Positions 23,793-31,598 of a DNA stretch of 64,000 nt are shown here, piece after piece. Both the position numbers and the translations under genes were made by a program. Each line of letters opens with the position of its first letter. Within the stretch, counting starts at the first letter, position 1. Source of the DNA: Pseudomonas monsensis (GTDB lineage: Bacteria; Pseudomonadota; Gammaproteobacteria; Pseudomonadales; Pseudomonadaceae); contig NZ_CP077087.1 in the NCBI RefSeq assembly GCF_014268495.2, forward strand, positions 913,001-977,000, read 5' to 3'. Below the pieces are notes generated by a model that made no database searches, had not been told where the DNA came from, and worked only from the letters and a program-made list of their open reading frames with translations.

Positions 23793-25166
23793 TCAACCGG
23801 GCAGATCTGCCGTTTGCTGACCGAGTCGCGCCAGCAAAAACCGGTCCAGCAACCACACCACCACCAGCGAAGCCCCCACCAACGGAAACACCACCGCCAG
23901 CGCGAGCATGATCACCACGCCGGTTTTCCATTTCGGCAAGTCATGGCGCAGCGGTGGTACGCCGAATTTGCCCTGTGGTCGGCGCTTCCACCAGATCACC
24001 ACGCCACTGACGGCACTGAGCAGAATCATCAGGCAGATCAGCAGCACGACGATCTGGTTGAAGGTGCCGAACATCTTGCCTTCGTGGAGCATCACGCCGA
24101 TTTCCGTGGCGCGGGCCACCGCGCCGTACTGTTCGAATCGCACATCGGCCAGCACCTTGCCGGTGTATTGATCGACGTGCAGGGTGGCGTCGTTGCGCGG
24201 GTCATCGGCGAACACGGCAATGGTGAATACCCCGGTGGCGGTCTTCGGCAGGGTGATGCTGTAGCCCGGCTCGACCTTGCGTTCAATCGCGATGTTCTGC
24301 ACGTCTTGCAGGCTGATGGCCGGCGCAGCGGGGCCGTGTTGCATGCCGCCGTGGGCCATGTGTTCGGCATGGTCGCCGGACATCGGCATCGGCGTGTTTT
24401 CCATCGCCCACGGCACGGTCTGGCGCGCGGCGTTGTTGAGGCTGCCGGCCTCGACGTCGGAGGTCGGCACGTTGTTCCACATGGCGGCGGGGAACACGTT
24501 CCAGACCTGGGCGTACTGCTTGCCCCAGAACCCGGTCCAGGTCATGCCGCTGAGCAGCATCACCAGCAGCAATGCCGCGCCCCAGAAACCGGTGACCGCG
24601 TGCAGATCACGCCACAACACGCGCCCGCGGCTGTTCAGCCGAGGCCACAAAATGCCCGCGGCCTGGCCGCGCGGCCACCACAGGAACACCCCCGACACCA
24701 CCAGCACCACGCCCCAACCGGCGGCCATTTCGATCAGGCGATCACCGACCGTGCCGATCATCAACTCGCCGTGAATGGCGCGGGCGATGGCTTGCAGATT
24801 CCGCTTGGCATCCTGTTCGCCAAGGATGTCGCCATGGTAGGGGTCGATGAACACGTTGAGTTCGTGTTCAGCGTTCTTGACCACGAACTGCGCGCTGCGT
24901 CCGGCGTTGGCCGGCGGCAGGTACTGGGTGATCTGGCCCTGTGGATAGGCGCTTTTCACCCGTTGCAGCAAGTCATCGGCGGGCACGCTGTGGTGACCGA
25001 CCGGGACGTTGAGCAGGCTGCTATACATCAGTGAATCGAGTTGCGGTTTGAACAGATAGATGATGCCGGTCAGGGCCAGCATCACCATGAACGGGGCGAC
25101 GAAGAGGCCGGCGTAAAAATGCCAACGCCAGGCCAGGTTGTAGAAATTCGGTTTGGGCTGTTTCAT
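23793..25166 (-). CDS. PepSY-associated TM domain protein (copper/iron cluster)
   Basis: 457-residue inner-membrane protein of the PepSY_TM family. The first helix follows NFYNLAWRWHFYAGLF (residues about 8-45). A periplasmic PepSY region with D-P-Y-H-G-D-I-L-G and further helices (V-V-L-V-V-S-G-V-F-L-W-W-P-R-G near 180) are visible, and a helix near 375 ends in G-V-V-I-W-W-K-R-R-P. A His/Met stretch (M-E-N-T-P-M-P-M-S-G-D-H-A-E-H-M-A-H-G-G-M) sits in the periplasmic part. Relatives next to TonB receptors are thought to act in metal reduction or release. It follows the OprC-like gene, with a REP palindrome between, in the same direction. Confidence 0.85.
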   Translation of the reverse strand: MKQPKPNFYNLAWRWHFYAGLFVAPFMVMLALTGIIYLFKPQLDSLMYSSLLNVPVGHHSVPADDLLQRVKSAYPQGQITQYLPPANAGRSAQFVVKNAEHELNVFIDPYHGDILGEQDAKRNLQAIARAIHGELMIGTVGDRLIEMAAGWGVVLVVSGVFLWWPRGQAAGILWPRLNSRGRVLWRDLHAVTGFWGAALLLVMLLSGMTWTGFWGKQYAQVWNVFPAAMWNNVPTSDVEAGSLNNAARQTVPWAMENTPMPMSGDHAEHMAHGGMQHGPAAPAISLQDVQNIAIERKVEPGYSITLPKTATGVFTIAVFADDPRNDATLHVDQYTGKVLADVRFEQYGAVARATEIGVMLHEGKMFGTFNQIVVLLICLMILLSAVSGVVIWWKRRPQGKFGVPPLRHDLPKWKTGVVIMLALAVVFPLVGASLVVVWLLDRFLLARLGQQTADLPG

Positions 25167-25212
25167 CACGTGTGCTCCGCTTGGCTTGGATCTTTTAGTT
25201 GTTCTGCAACCC

Positions 25213-25303
25213 TTGTGGGAGCGACTTGCTCGCGAAGGCGTCGTATCAGGCTGCATCTATGTTGGATGTGCCGTTCCCTTCGCGAGCAAGCTCGCTCCCA
25301 CAG
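25213..25303. repeat. REP palindrome, TGTGGGAGCGACTTGCTCGCGAAGG class
   Basis: Inverted arms TGTGGGAGCGACTTGCTCGC (left) and GCGAGCAAGCTCGCTCCCAC (right) are about 45 bases apart. This third palindrome class is in the gap between the PepSY gene and the OprC-like receptor gene, so it lies inside the copper operon transcript. Confidence 0.82.
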
Positions 25304-25318
25304 GGTGGGATTTGACTG

Positions 25319-27439
25319 TTAGAAGCTCATGTCGACCTTGGTCCAGAGCGTGCGCCCTGGTTCATTGATCGCTTGCGGGTCGTTGGCCGGGTAGCCGAAT
25401 CCGGCGTTACCCGCCAGGTTCAGGTGTTCGGCGTAAGCCTTGCCGAACAGGTTGTCGACGCCGCTGCTGACCTTCCAGTTTTTGTTGATCCGATAGGCGC
25501 CGTTGAGCGAGAAGACGCCAAAGCCGCCGCTCTTGTCGTAGTCCTTGCCGACGACGTTGCCCTTGTTCTGGTCGATGCGGTGTTGCGCCGCGACCACCCG
25601 CCACAGCGCCCCGGCGCTCCAGTTGTTTTCGCTGTAGGTGAGGCCGAAACGCGCATCCAGCGGCGGCATTTGCGGCAGGGCTTTGCCATCGCTGCTGTTT
25701 TTGCCCCAGGCGTAGGCCAGGGTCGCGTCGGCTTTCCAGTGATCGGTGAGCTTGTACGCCGCACCGAGTTCGCCGCCCATGATCCGCGCGTCGATGTTCT
25801 CCGCGCGCGAGCTGCTCATGCCCATCATCGTCGGCGTGTAGTCGAACAGGATGTAGTCGCGCACCACGCCGATGTAGCCCGAAGCCCAGGCTTCAAGGTC
25901 GGCATTTTTGTAGTTCACGCCGAAGTCGAGCTGGGTGGTTTTCTCCGGTTTGATCGAGTCGAACGCATTCACCGAACCGGCCGGGCCGGACTTCGGTGAA
26001 AACAGTTCCCAGTAATCCGGGAAACGTTGCGCGTGGCCGAGACCGGCGTAGAGGGTGGTCGGGCTGTCAGCCAGGTCGTGCTCGTAACGGACAAATCCGC
26101 TGGGCAGGGTGTCGGCACGGGTGTCGTCGGCGGTCGGGTTCGGCCGGCTCATCATTCCGGAACCGGTGGTCTGCCGATAATCCTTGGCCGAAGCGCGGTC
26201 GACCCGCACGCCGGTGATCAGACGATCACGGTCGGCGGCGTACCAGGTCATTTCGCTGAACACGCCGTAGTTATGGAAATCGGCGTCCTTGGTGTACGGC
26301 AGGTCCTTGTAGGTGTCGATGCCCATCGCGCTGCGTTGGCGATGTTCGTTGGTCTGTGCGTCGAGCCCGGTGATCAACTGGATGTCGGCCCAGCGCCAGG
26401 TCGCCTTGATCCGCGCGCCGAGGGTGCGCCGGTCGACGTTGGACGCCATGGGCCCGGCCATCATCCCGGTGCCGGACGGCGTGCGCAGGGTGTAGTTGTC
26501 CATCACGTGGTCGGCGTAGTTGTAGTAGACCTGCGCTTCGAGTTTTTCCAGCACATCCGTGATGTTGGACTTTTCGAAGCGCAGGCCGAGGCTTTCGCGC
26601 AGGAACTGCGAACCGTCCATGCCGCGTCCGGCGTAGCGCGCCTCGCCGTCGCCCTTGCCGGCGGTGAGTTCGATCAGGGTGTCGGCGTCCGGGGTCCAGC
26701 CGACGGCGATGTCACCGTTCCACTTGTCGTAGCGCGAGGCGACGATGTCATTGTTGCCGTCGCGGTAGTCATCGGAGTGCGCGGTATTGCCGATCACCCG
26801 CACGTAACCCAACGGCCCCCCGGCCGCAGCGTCGACGACTTTGTCGAAGCGGCCGTGGGAACCGGCGAGGATGCTCGCATTCACTCGCGTACCGAGTTCA
26901 CCGAAACTCTCCGGCTCACGGTCGAAAAGGACGGTGCCGGCCGACGCGCCGGGGCCGTACAGCACGGTTTGCGGGCCTTTGATCACCGTGAGTTTGTCGT
27001 AGGTTTCCGGCGAGATGTACGAGGTAGGCGCGTCCATCCGGCCCGGGCAGGCGCCGAGCATCATGCTGCCGTTGGTGAGGATGTTCAGACGCGAACCGAA
27101 CATGCCGCGCAGCACCGGATCACCGTTGGTGCCGCCATTGCGCACCAGGGCGAAACCGGGAATGGTTTTCAGGTAATCACCGCCATCGCTGGCCGGCACC
27201 GGTTGGCGCGGGTCCTTGGGATTGGTGACGATAGTCAGCGGCGAGCTCGGGGCGAGGGCGGTGATCACCGTTGGACTGAGTTCTTCGTTGTGACCGGCGT
27301 GATCATCGGCCAGCACCAGCGGGGACAGCAATACGCCGCAAAGGACGGCGGTAGCGTGCGAGAAACGAATACGCGATGCGTTCAGCGCGAAGGACGCCTG
27401 AGCTGCGCTCAAACGTGGAACAGCGGAAAACCTGGACAT
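25319..27439 (-). CDS. oprC: TonB-dependent copper receptor, OprC/NosA-like
   Basis: 706-residue outer-membrane receptor. The N-terminus has a signal segment ending L-V-L-A-D, then a His-containing D-D-H-A-G-H-N stretch. The plug domain includes D-G-G-D-Y-L-K-T-I-P-G-F-A and G-G-T-N-G-D-P-V-L-R-G-M-F-G. The barrel ends with T-L-W-T-K-V-D-M-S-F, the usual aromatic C-terminus. Methionine pairs (G-M-M-A-G-P-M, G-M-M-S-R-P-N, M-M-G-M) fit a copper ligand role as in OprC. ATG 27439 is chosen; the frame runs 72 codons further upstream into the DUF2946 gene. Neighbours (PCu(A)C, DUF2946, PepSY) support copper uptake; the symbol rests on that similarity. Confidence 0.85.
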   Translation of the reverse strand: MSRFSAVPRLSAAQASFALNASRIRFSHATAVLCGVLLSPLVLADDHAGHNEELSPTVITALAPSSPLTIVTNPKDPRQPVPASDGGDYLKTIPGFALVRNGGTNGDPVLRGMFGSRLNILTNGSMMLGACPGRMDAPTSYISPETYDKLTVIKGPQTVLYGPGASAGTVLFDREPESFGELGTRVNASILAGSHGRFDKVVDAAAGGPLGYVRVIGNTAHSDDYRDGNNDIVASRYDKWNGDIAVGWTPDADTLIELTAGKGDGEARYAGRGMDGSQFLRESLGLRFEKSNITDVLEKLEAQVYYNYADHVMDNYTLRTPSGTGMMAGPMASNVDRRTLGARIKATWRWADIQLITGLDAQTNEHRQRSAMGIDTYKDLPYTKDADFHNYGVFSEMTWYAADRDRLITGVRVDRASAKDYRQTTGSGMMSRPNPTADDTRADTLPSGFVRYEHDLADSPTTLYAGLGHAQRFPDYWELFSPKSGPAGSVNAFDSIKPEKTTQLDFGVNYKNADLEAWASGYIGVVRDYILFDYTPTMMGMSSSRAENIDARIMGGELGAAYKLTDHWKADATLAYAWGKNSSDGKALPQMPPLDARFGLTYSENNWSAGALWRVVAAQHRIDQNKGNVVGKDYDKSGGFGVFSLNGAYRINKNWKVSSGVDNLFGKAYAEHLNLAGNAGFGYPANDPQAINEPGRTLWTKVDMSF

Positions 27440-27524
27440 GACAATTTCCATCAAACAGTCGTAAACGACACGGGCGGCAGCCTGGAGCTGTCTTTTCAAC
27501 CGTGTGCAATCAAAGGTGCGGTGT

Positions 27525-27977
27525 TTACGCGGCGACGGGCGGGGCGCGGGTGCGGGCGCCAGGGAAGAAGGTTCGCCGGGCATGACCCAGGCGCGGGGAG
27601 GGCGGGGTGAACGTGTTGACGTGGGCGATGCTGAACGTGGTGAAACTGCCACCACCGGTCAGCGCCGGGCAATTGAACAGCAGGCTGCAATAACCGCATT
27701 TTTCCCACAGAACGTGGTGCGAGGATTGCGGCGGGCAATGTTCGGCGCCGGGCTGCGCGTCTTGACCACCGTGATCCATGCCGGGCATGTCCATGCTCAT
27801 CGACATGTCCATGCTCATCGGCATGGACGTCGAGGCGTGTTGATCCATCGGCATCGACTGAGAAATCAGCGGGCCGATGAAGATCATCATCATGGCGAAC
27901 AGGGCGATCCAGCTACCGCGGGTCAGAGTCTGGCTCTGGCGATGCCTGCTGGACGCCCCGGCGCGTTGCGGGCGCAC
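27525..27977 (-). CDS. DUF2946 family Met/His-rich membrane-anchored protein
   Basis: 150-residue protein with one N-terminal membrane segment (G-S-W-I-A-L-F-A-M-M-M-I-F-I-G-P-L-I) followed by a methionine ladder M-P-M-S-M-D-M-S-M-S-M-D-M-P-G-M-D-H and an H-C-P-P-Q...C-G-Y-C motif. This composition suits Cu(I)/Cu(II) binding in the periplasm. The probable start is GTG 27977, 21 bases after the PCu(A)C stop; no strong ribosome-binding site is seen, so the start is uncertain. It lies between pcuC-like and oprC-like genes. Function is inferred from composition and context. Confidence 0.75.
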   Translation of the reverse strand: MRPQRAGASSRHRQSQTLTRGSWIALFAMMMIFIGPLISQSMPMDQHASTSMPMSMDMSMSMDMPGMDHGGQDAQPGAEHCPPQSSHHVLWEKCGYCSLLFNCPALTGGGSFTTFSIAHVNTFTPPSPRLGHARRTFFPGARTRAPPVAA

Positions 27978-27998
27978 GGGCGTGGTCAGCCGGATCGG

Positions 27999-28475
27999 TT
28001 ACTGGGCGTGATCGTGCGTCTTGGTTTCCGCTGGCTTCTTCTGCACGGCAACCTCGACGGTCACGTTACCGGCCTTCTCGAAATGCAGGGTCAGCGGGAA
28101 GCGTTTGCCGTCGCTGAGCAGGCTGCGGTCTTTGGGGTTGAGCAGCATCACGTGATAGGCCATCGGCGCGAACGTCACCTTGCCGCCGGCAGGGATCACC
28201 ACGTTGGGCACCTGCTGCATTTTCATCAGATCGCCCTGCATTACATGCTCATGCAGCTGCGCTTGGTCAGTGATCGGCGAATCGACGCTGAGCAGGCGGT
28301 CGTCGGTCTTGCCGGGATTGCTGATCACAAAGTAAGCGGCAACGGTCGGCGCATTGGGCGGCAGTTCCTGCGACCACGGGTGAGCGATTTCCAGCTCGCC
28401 GGCCTTGTATTCGTGGGCATGGGCGAAGCACGCAGGCAGCAACAGCGCAGCGATGACGAAGAGTTTGTTCAACAT
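27999..28475 (-). CDS. Periplasmic copper chaperone PCu(A)C
   Basis: 158-residue exported copper chaperone. A signal peptide (L-F-V-I-A-A-L-L-L-P-A-C-F-A-H-A) is followed by a cupredoxin-like domain with the family copper motif: H-E-H-V-M-Q-G-D-L-M-K-M, then P-M-A-Y-H-V-M-L-L, i.e. H-x-M spaced as in PCu(A)C proteins. A C-terminal His tail (T-K-T-H-D-H-A-Q) may add a site. The family delivers Cu(I) to cytochrome oxidase or to other copper proteins; here it stands with a copper receptor, so it may handle imported copper. Confidence 0.92.
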   Translation of the reverse strand: MLNKLFVIAALLLPACFAHAHEYKAGELEIAHPWSQELPPNAPTVAAYFVISNPGKTDDRLLSVDSPITDQAQLHEHVMQGDLMKMQQVPNVVIPAGGKVTFAPMAYHVMLLNPKDRSLLSDGKRFPLTLHFEKAGNVTVEVAVQKKPAETKTHDHAQ

Positions 28476-28523
28476 GGCAGTTCTCCAGAACGATTTGATA
28501 CGCAGGTCAATTGCGAGAACAAA

Positions 28524-28922
28524 TCAAACCAGAGGCGAGGCGCGGGGGTTGAGGCTCGGCCATTGCTGGCGCGGTGTCGGTGTTTGCAACGAGGGTGGCG
28601 CCACGCTGCGATTGCTTTCGTAGCGGGCGAAATACAACTGCGGTGTATGACCCGGCAGCGCCACCAATGGCGCCGAGCCCGAGCAGCACCAGCAATGCTG
28701 CATGTTCGAATGAGTGTCGTTGTTCGGGGCCTTCTGATCGGTGGCACCGATGTCGATCGCCACCATCTTCGTCCCGCTGCCGGTGCAGAAACTGCTCCAC
28801 AGCAATTGTTCGGCCGGTGAACTGGCCGCCTGCGCCATCGCCCCCGTCATCGGCATGGCGAGCATGTTGAACAGCACTGCGAAGCAGGCGATCCAGGCAA
28901 ATGCGAGCCGGTGTCGGTTCAT
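28524..28922 (-). CDS. DUF2946 family Cys/His-containing protein
   Basis: 132-residue protein with an N-terminal signal/membrane segment (L-A-F-A-W-I-A-C-F-A-V-L-F-N-M-L-A-M-P) and a central N-M-Q-H-C-W-C-C-S-G motif reminiscent of the H-C-x-x-C pattern of DUF2946 proteins. It is first in the minus-strand copper run, 48 bases before the PCu(A)C gene. It is related in layout to the DUF2946 protein at 27525 but lacks its methionine ladder. Metal binding is inferred, not shown. Confidence 0.78.
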   Translation of the reverse strand: MNRHRLAFAWIACFAVLFNMLAMPMTGAMAQAASSPAEQLLWSSFCTGSGTKMVAIDIGATDQKAPNNDTHSNMQHCWCCSGSAPLVALPGHTPQLYFARYESNRSVAPPSLQTPTPRQQWPSLNPRASPLV

Positions 28923-29019
28923 GGGACAGATCCGTTGGGTGGGCGATCAGGCGCCGCTATTTAGCCTGATCAGGGCCGATAAGTAAAAAGGCGTCGTGCG
29001 GTTTGGTGTCGCAGATCAA

Positions 29020-29310
29020 TCAAACCGCGACGGCGTGCAATCTCAAACCCAAAGCCTTCATGACCTTCATGATAGTTGCGAATTCGGGGTTACCAGTGCT
29101 GCTCAGCGCTTTATAGAGACTTTCACGACCCAGGCCGGCATCACGTGCCACCTGTGTCATGCCCTGAGCTCGGGCTATGTCATTCAGTGCTGCACGGATG
29201 AGTACGCCATCGCCTTCATCATCATCAAAGCAAGCGTCCAGATACGCCGCCATATCCTCGGGAGTTTTGAGGTATTCGGCGGCGTCGAAACGGGTGAATT
29301 TTTCGGTCAT
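29020..29310 (-). CDS. HigA-like addiction-module antidote (XRE-type HTH)
   Basis: 96-residue antitoxin. An acidic N-terminus (around E-Y-L-K-T-P-E-D-M-A-A-Y-L-D-A-C-F-D-D-D) is followed by a helix-turn-helix D-I-A-R-A-Q-G-M-T-Q-V-A-R-D-A-G-L-G-R-E-S-L-Y-K and G-N-P-E-F-A-T-I-M-K-V-M-K-A-L-G, the pattern of probable addiction-module antidotes. It lies three bases after the toxin gene, in toxin-first order as in HigBA. It should neutralise the toxin and autorepress the pair. Confidence 0.88.
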   Translation of the reverse strand: MTEKFTRFDAAEYLKTPEDMAAYLDACFDDDEGDGVLIRAALNDIARAQGMTQVARDAGLGRESLYKALSSTGNPEFATIMKVMKALGLRLHAVAV

Positions 29311-29313
29311 GAC

Positions 29314-29616
29314 TTACTCCTCATTACCGATGCTATGTGCCATTTGTACGGCGCGCTTGATATCACGCCGTTGTGTCGATTTATCGCCCCCGATCAAAAG
29401 CAGATAAATCACTTCGTCTCGACGAGTGAAGTACATCCTGTAACCAGGACCGTAGTGAACACGCATTTCGTAAACGGTGTCACCGACAAAACCGTAATCG
29501 CCAAAGTTGCCATGTTCGGCTGCTCGAAGTCTGGAGATGATTCGGCCTTTGCCGATGATGTCTTTCAACGAGTCGAGCCATTCGGAAAATACACGGGATC
29601 GTTCAAGTTCGATCAT
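29314..29616 (-). CDS. RelE/ParE-superfamily toxin (HigB/Gp49-like)
   Basis: 100-residue probable mRNA-interferase-fold toxin. Motifs: F-S-E-W-L-D-S-L-K-D, the strand G-D-Y-G-F-V-G-D-T-V-Y-E-M-R-V-H-Y-G-P-G-Y-R-M-Y-F, and L-L-L-I-G-G-D-K-S-T-Q-R-R-D-I-K-R-A, all typical of the small Gp49-like subfamily. The frame is open 42 codons further upstream, but ATG 29616 with AAGGA ten bases before gives the normal family length. Paired with the antidote at 29020. Confidence 0.87.
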   Translation of the reverse strand: MIELERSRVFSEWLDSLKDIIGKGRIISRLRAAEHGNFGDYGFVGDTVYEMRVHYGPGYRMYFTRRDEVIYLLLIGGDKSTQRRDIKRAVQMAHSIGNEE

Positions 29617-29775
29617 GTCAGGATCGTATTCCTTGGGATACAGTCTGGCAAGCCGCTTTTCTGCGGTTGTCTGCCTGTATGAATTAAAGGAACCGAAGTA
29701 TTGGGCGAGGGGATAGCGAAGACCAGTCGGCTGCTTCCTCAAAACAAGCCGGTTAATTCGCAGATAAATTTGAAA

Positions 29776-30504
29776 TCAGGAAAAGTCTGACGTGAGCAGT
29801 GCATTAAGGACTTCAGACGTCGTCAGAAACTCCCGATCAACCCCCGGCAACACCGGCCGCTTCAACACCAGCACCGGCACTCCCAACTCCCGAGCCACTT
29901 CCAGCTTCGGCTCGGTCGCGGTGCTGCCGCTGTTCTTGCTGATCAGCACATCAATTTGCCGGCGCTCGAACAGCGCACGCTCGTCTTCCAGCAGAAACGG
30001 CCCACGGGCGCCGATGACTTCGCAGCGTTCGTTGCCGGGGTATACGTCGAGGGCGCGCAGGGTCCAGAACTGCTCGCTGGGGATTTCGTCGAGGTGTTGC
30101 AGTGGCTCGCGGCCGAGGGTGAACAACGGGCGGCGGAACGGTTTGAGGGCTTCGGTCAGTTCGGCCCAGTCGCTGACCTCGCGCCAGTCGTCACCCGCTT
30201 GCGGCTGCCACGCGGGACGGCGCAGGGCCCAGCAGGGGATGCCGGCCCGGCGCGCGGCGAGGGCGGCGTTATGGCTGATTTGCGCGGCGTAGGGGTGGGT
30301 GGCATCGAATAGCAGGTCGATGCCTTCCGCGCGAATGAACTGCGCCAGACCTTCGGCGCCGCCGTAGCCGCCGACACGCACCTGGCAGGTCAGGTCGGTC
30401 GGCACCCGGCCCACGCCGGCCAGGCTGTAAATATGTTCTGGCCCCAGCGTGCGGGCGATGACCAGCGCTTCGGTGACGCCGCCGAGCAACAGTATCCGCT
30501 TCAT
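29776..30504 (-). CDS. cobK: Precorrin-6A reductase
   Basis: 242-residue NADPH-dependent enzyme that reduces precorrin-6A to dihydro-precorrin-6 (6B) in corrin-ring synthesis. Opening I-L-L-L-G-G-V-T-E-A-L-V-I-A-R is the nucleotide-binding loop; D-A-T-H-P-Y-A-A-Q-I-S near residue 70 and the late S-K-N-S-G-S-T-A-T-E-P-K-L motif are family marks. It overlaps the end of cbiD by four bases and is the last gene of the cobL-cbiD-cobK operon. Confidence 0.95.
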   Translation of the reverse strand: MKRILLLGGVTEALVIARTLGPEHIYSLAGVGRVPTDLTCQVRVGGYGGAEGLAQFIRAEGIDLLFDATHPYAAQISHNAALAARRAGIPCWALRRPAWQPQAGDDWREVSDWAELTEALKPFRRPLFTLGREPLQHLDEIPSEQFWTLRALDVYPGNERCEVIGARGPFLLEDERALFERRQIDVLISKNSGSTATEPKLEVARELGVPVLVLKRPVLPGVDREFLTTSEVLNALLTSDFS

Positions 30505-31598
30505 GCAAAACCTCCGGCGTGGCCGACAATGCCGCCCTGACGATCAATCGCAAACACCTCGACCTGCACCTGCGCCGGCACCACGCTGCGGGCGAAATTC
30601 AGCGCATGGCGGCAGACCTCATCACCGAGCGCAATCCCCGCCGCACTGGCCATCGCCAAGGCTTGCTGACTGGTATTGGCCTCACGAATGCCTTGCTGCA
30701 ACGCCTCATCGGCGCCAATCGCCGCCGCCCATTCCGCCAGTTGCGGCAGGTCGATACTGGAATGCCGCGAGTGCAGATCCATGTGCCCCGCTGCCAGTTT
30801 GCTGATCTTGCCGAAGCCGCCGCACAGGCTGAGTTTATCCACAGGCACTTTGCGCAGATGCTTGAGCACTGCGCCGACGAAGTCGCCCATTTCGATCAGG
30901 GCGATTTCCGGCAGGTCGTAGACCCGGCGCATGGTGTCTTCGCTGGCGTTGCCGGTGCAGGCGGCGATGTGCAGATAGCCGTTAGTCCGGGCGACGTCGA
31001 TGCCCTGGTGGATCGAGGCGATGTACGCCGCGCAGGAGAACGGCCGGACGATGCCGCTGGTACCCAGAATCGACAGGCCACCGAGAATACCCAGTCGCGG
31101 ATTCATGGTTTTCAGCGCCAGCGCTTCGCCGCCCTCGACGTTGACCGTGACCTCGAAACCGCCGGCATAACCGGTTTCTTCAGCGAGCAGGGTCAGGTGA
31201 TCGCTGATCATCTTGCGCGGCACCGGGTTGATGGCCGGTTCGCCCACGGCCAGCACCAGCCCTGGCCGGGTCACCGTGCCGACCCCCAGGCCGGCATTGA
31301 AGCGAATGCCCGGTTCCGCCATCAGCCGCACTTGCGTATAGAGCAACGCACCGTGGGTCACGTCGGGATCGTCGCCGGCATCCTTGATCGTCCCGGCCTC
31401 GGCGCCGTCGGCGGTCAACCGGCAGAACTCCAGACGCATCTGCACCTGTTTGCCTTTGGGCAAGACGATTTGCACGGCATCCGCCGCGACGCCGCCCAGC
31501 AGCAGGCGTGCCGCCGCGAGACTGGTGGCGGTGGCGCAGCTGCCGGTGGTCAGCCCGCTGCGCAGGGGGGCGGGTTGTTCGCCGGTCTCGTCACGCAT
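30501..31598 (-). CDS. cbiD: Cobalt-precorrin-5B C1-methyltransferase-type CbiD
   Basis: 365-residue SAM-dependent enzyme for C1 methylation. Start region L-R-S-G-L-T-T-G-S-C-A-T-A-T-S-L-A-A near residue 13 is the CbiD signature. A glycine-rich G-L-G-V-G-T-V-T-R-P-G-L segment and I-L-G-T-S-G-I-V-R-P-F-S follow. CbiD belongs to the anaerobic-type naming but replaces CobF in pseudomonads, which otherwise carry aerobic-type enzymes. The ATG at 31598 overlaps the cobL stop by eight bases. Confidence 0.93.
   Translation of the reverse strand: MRDETGEQPAPLRSGLTTGSCATATSLAAARLLLGGVAADAVQIVLPKGKQVQMRLEFCRLTADGAEAGTIKDAGDDPDVTHGALLYTQVRLMAEPGIRFNAGLGVGTVTRPGLVLAVGEPAINPVPRKMISDHLTLLAEETGYAGGFEVTVNVEGGEALALKTMNPRLGILGGLSILGTSGIVRPFSCAAYIASIHQGIDVARTNGYLHIAACTGNASEDTMRRVYDLPEIALIEMGDFVGAVLKHLRKVPVDKLSLCGGFGKISKLAAGHMDLHSRHSSIDLPQLAEWAAAIGADEALQQGIREANTSQQALAMASAAGIALGDEVCRHALNFARSVVPAQVQVEVFAIDRQGGIVGHAGGFA

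Noticed and set aside
27440..27655. 72-codon N-terminal extension of the OprC-like receptor
   Set aside because: It runs into the DUF2946 gene and lies before the recognisable signal peptide.
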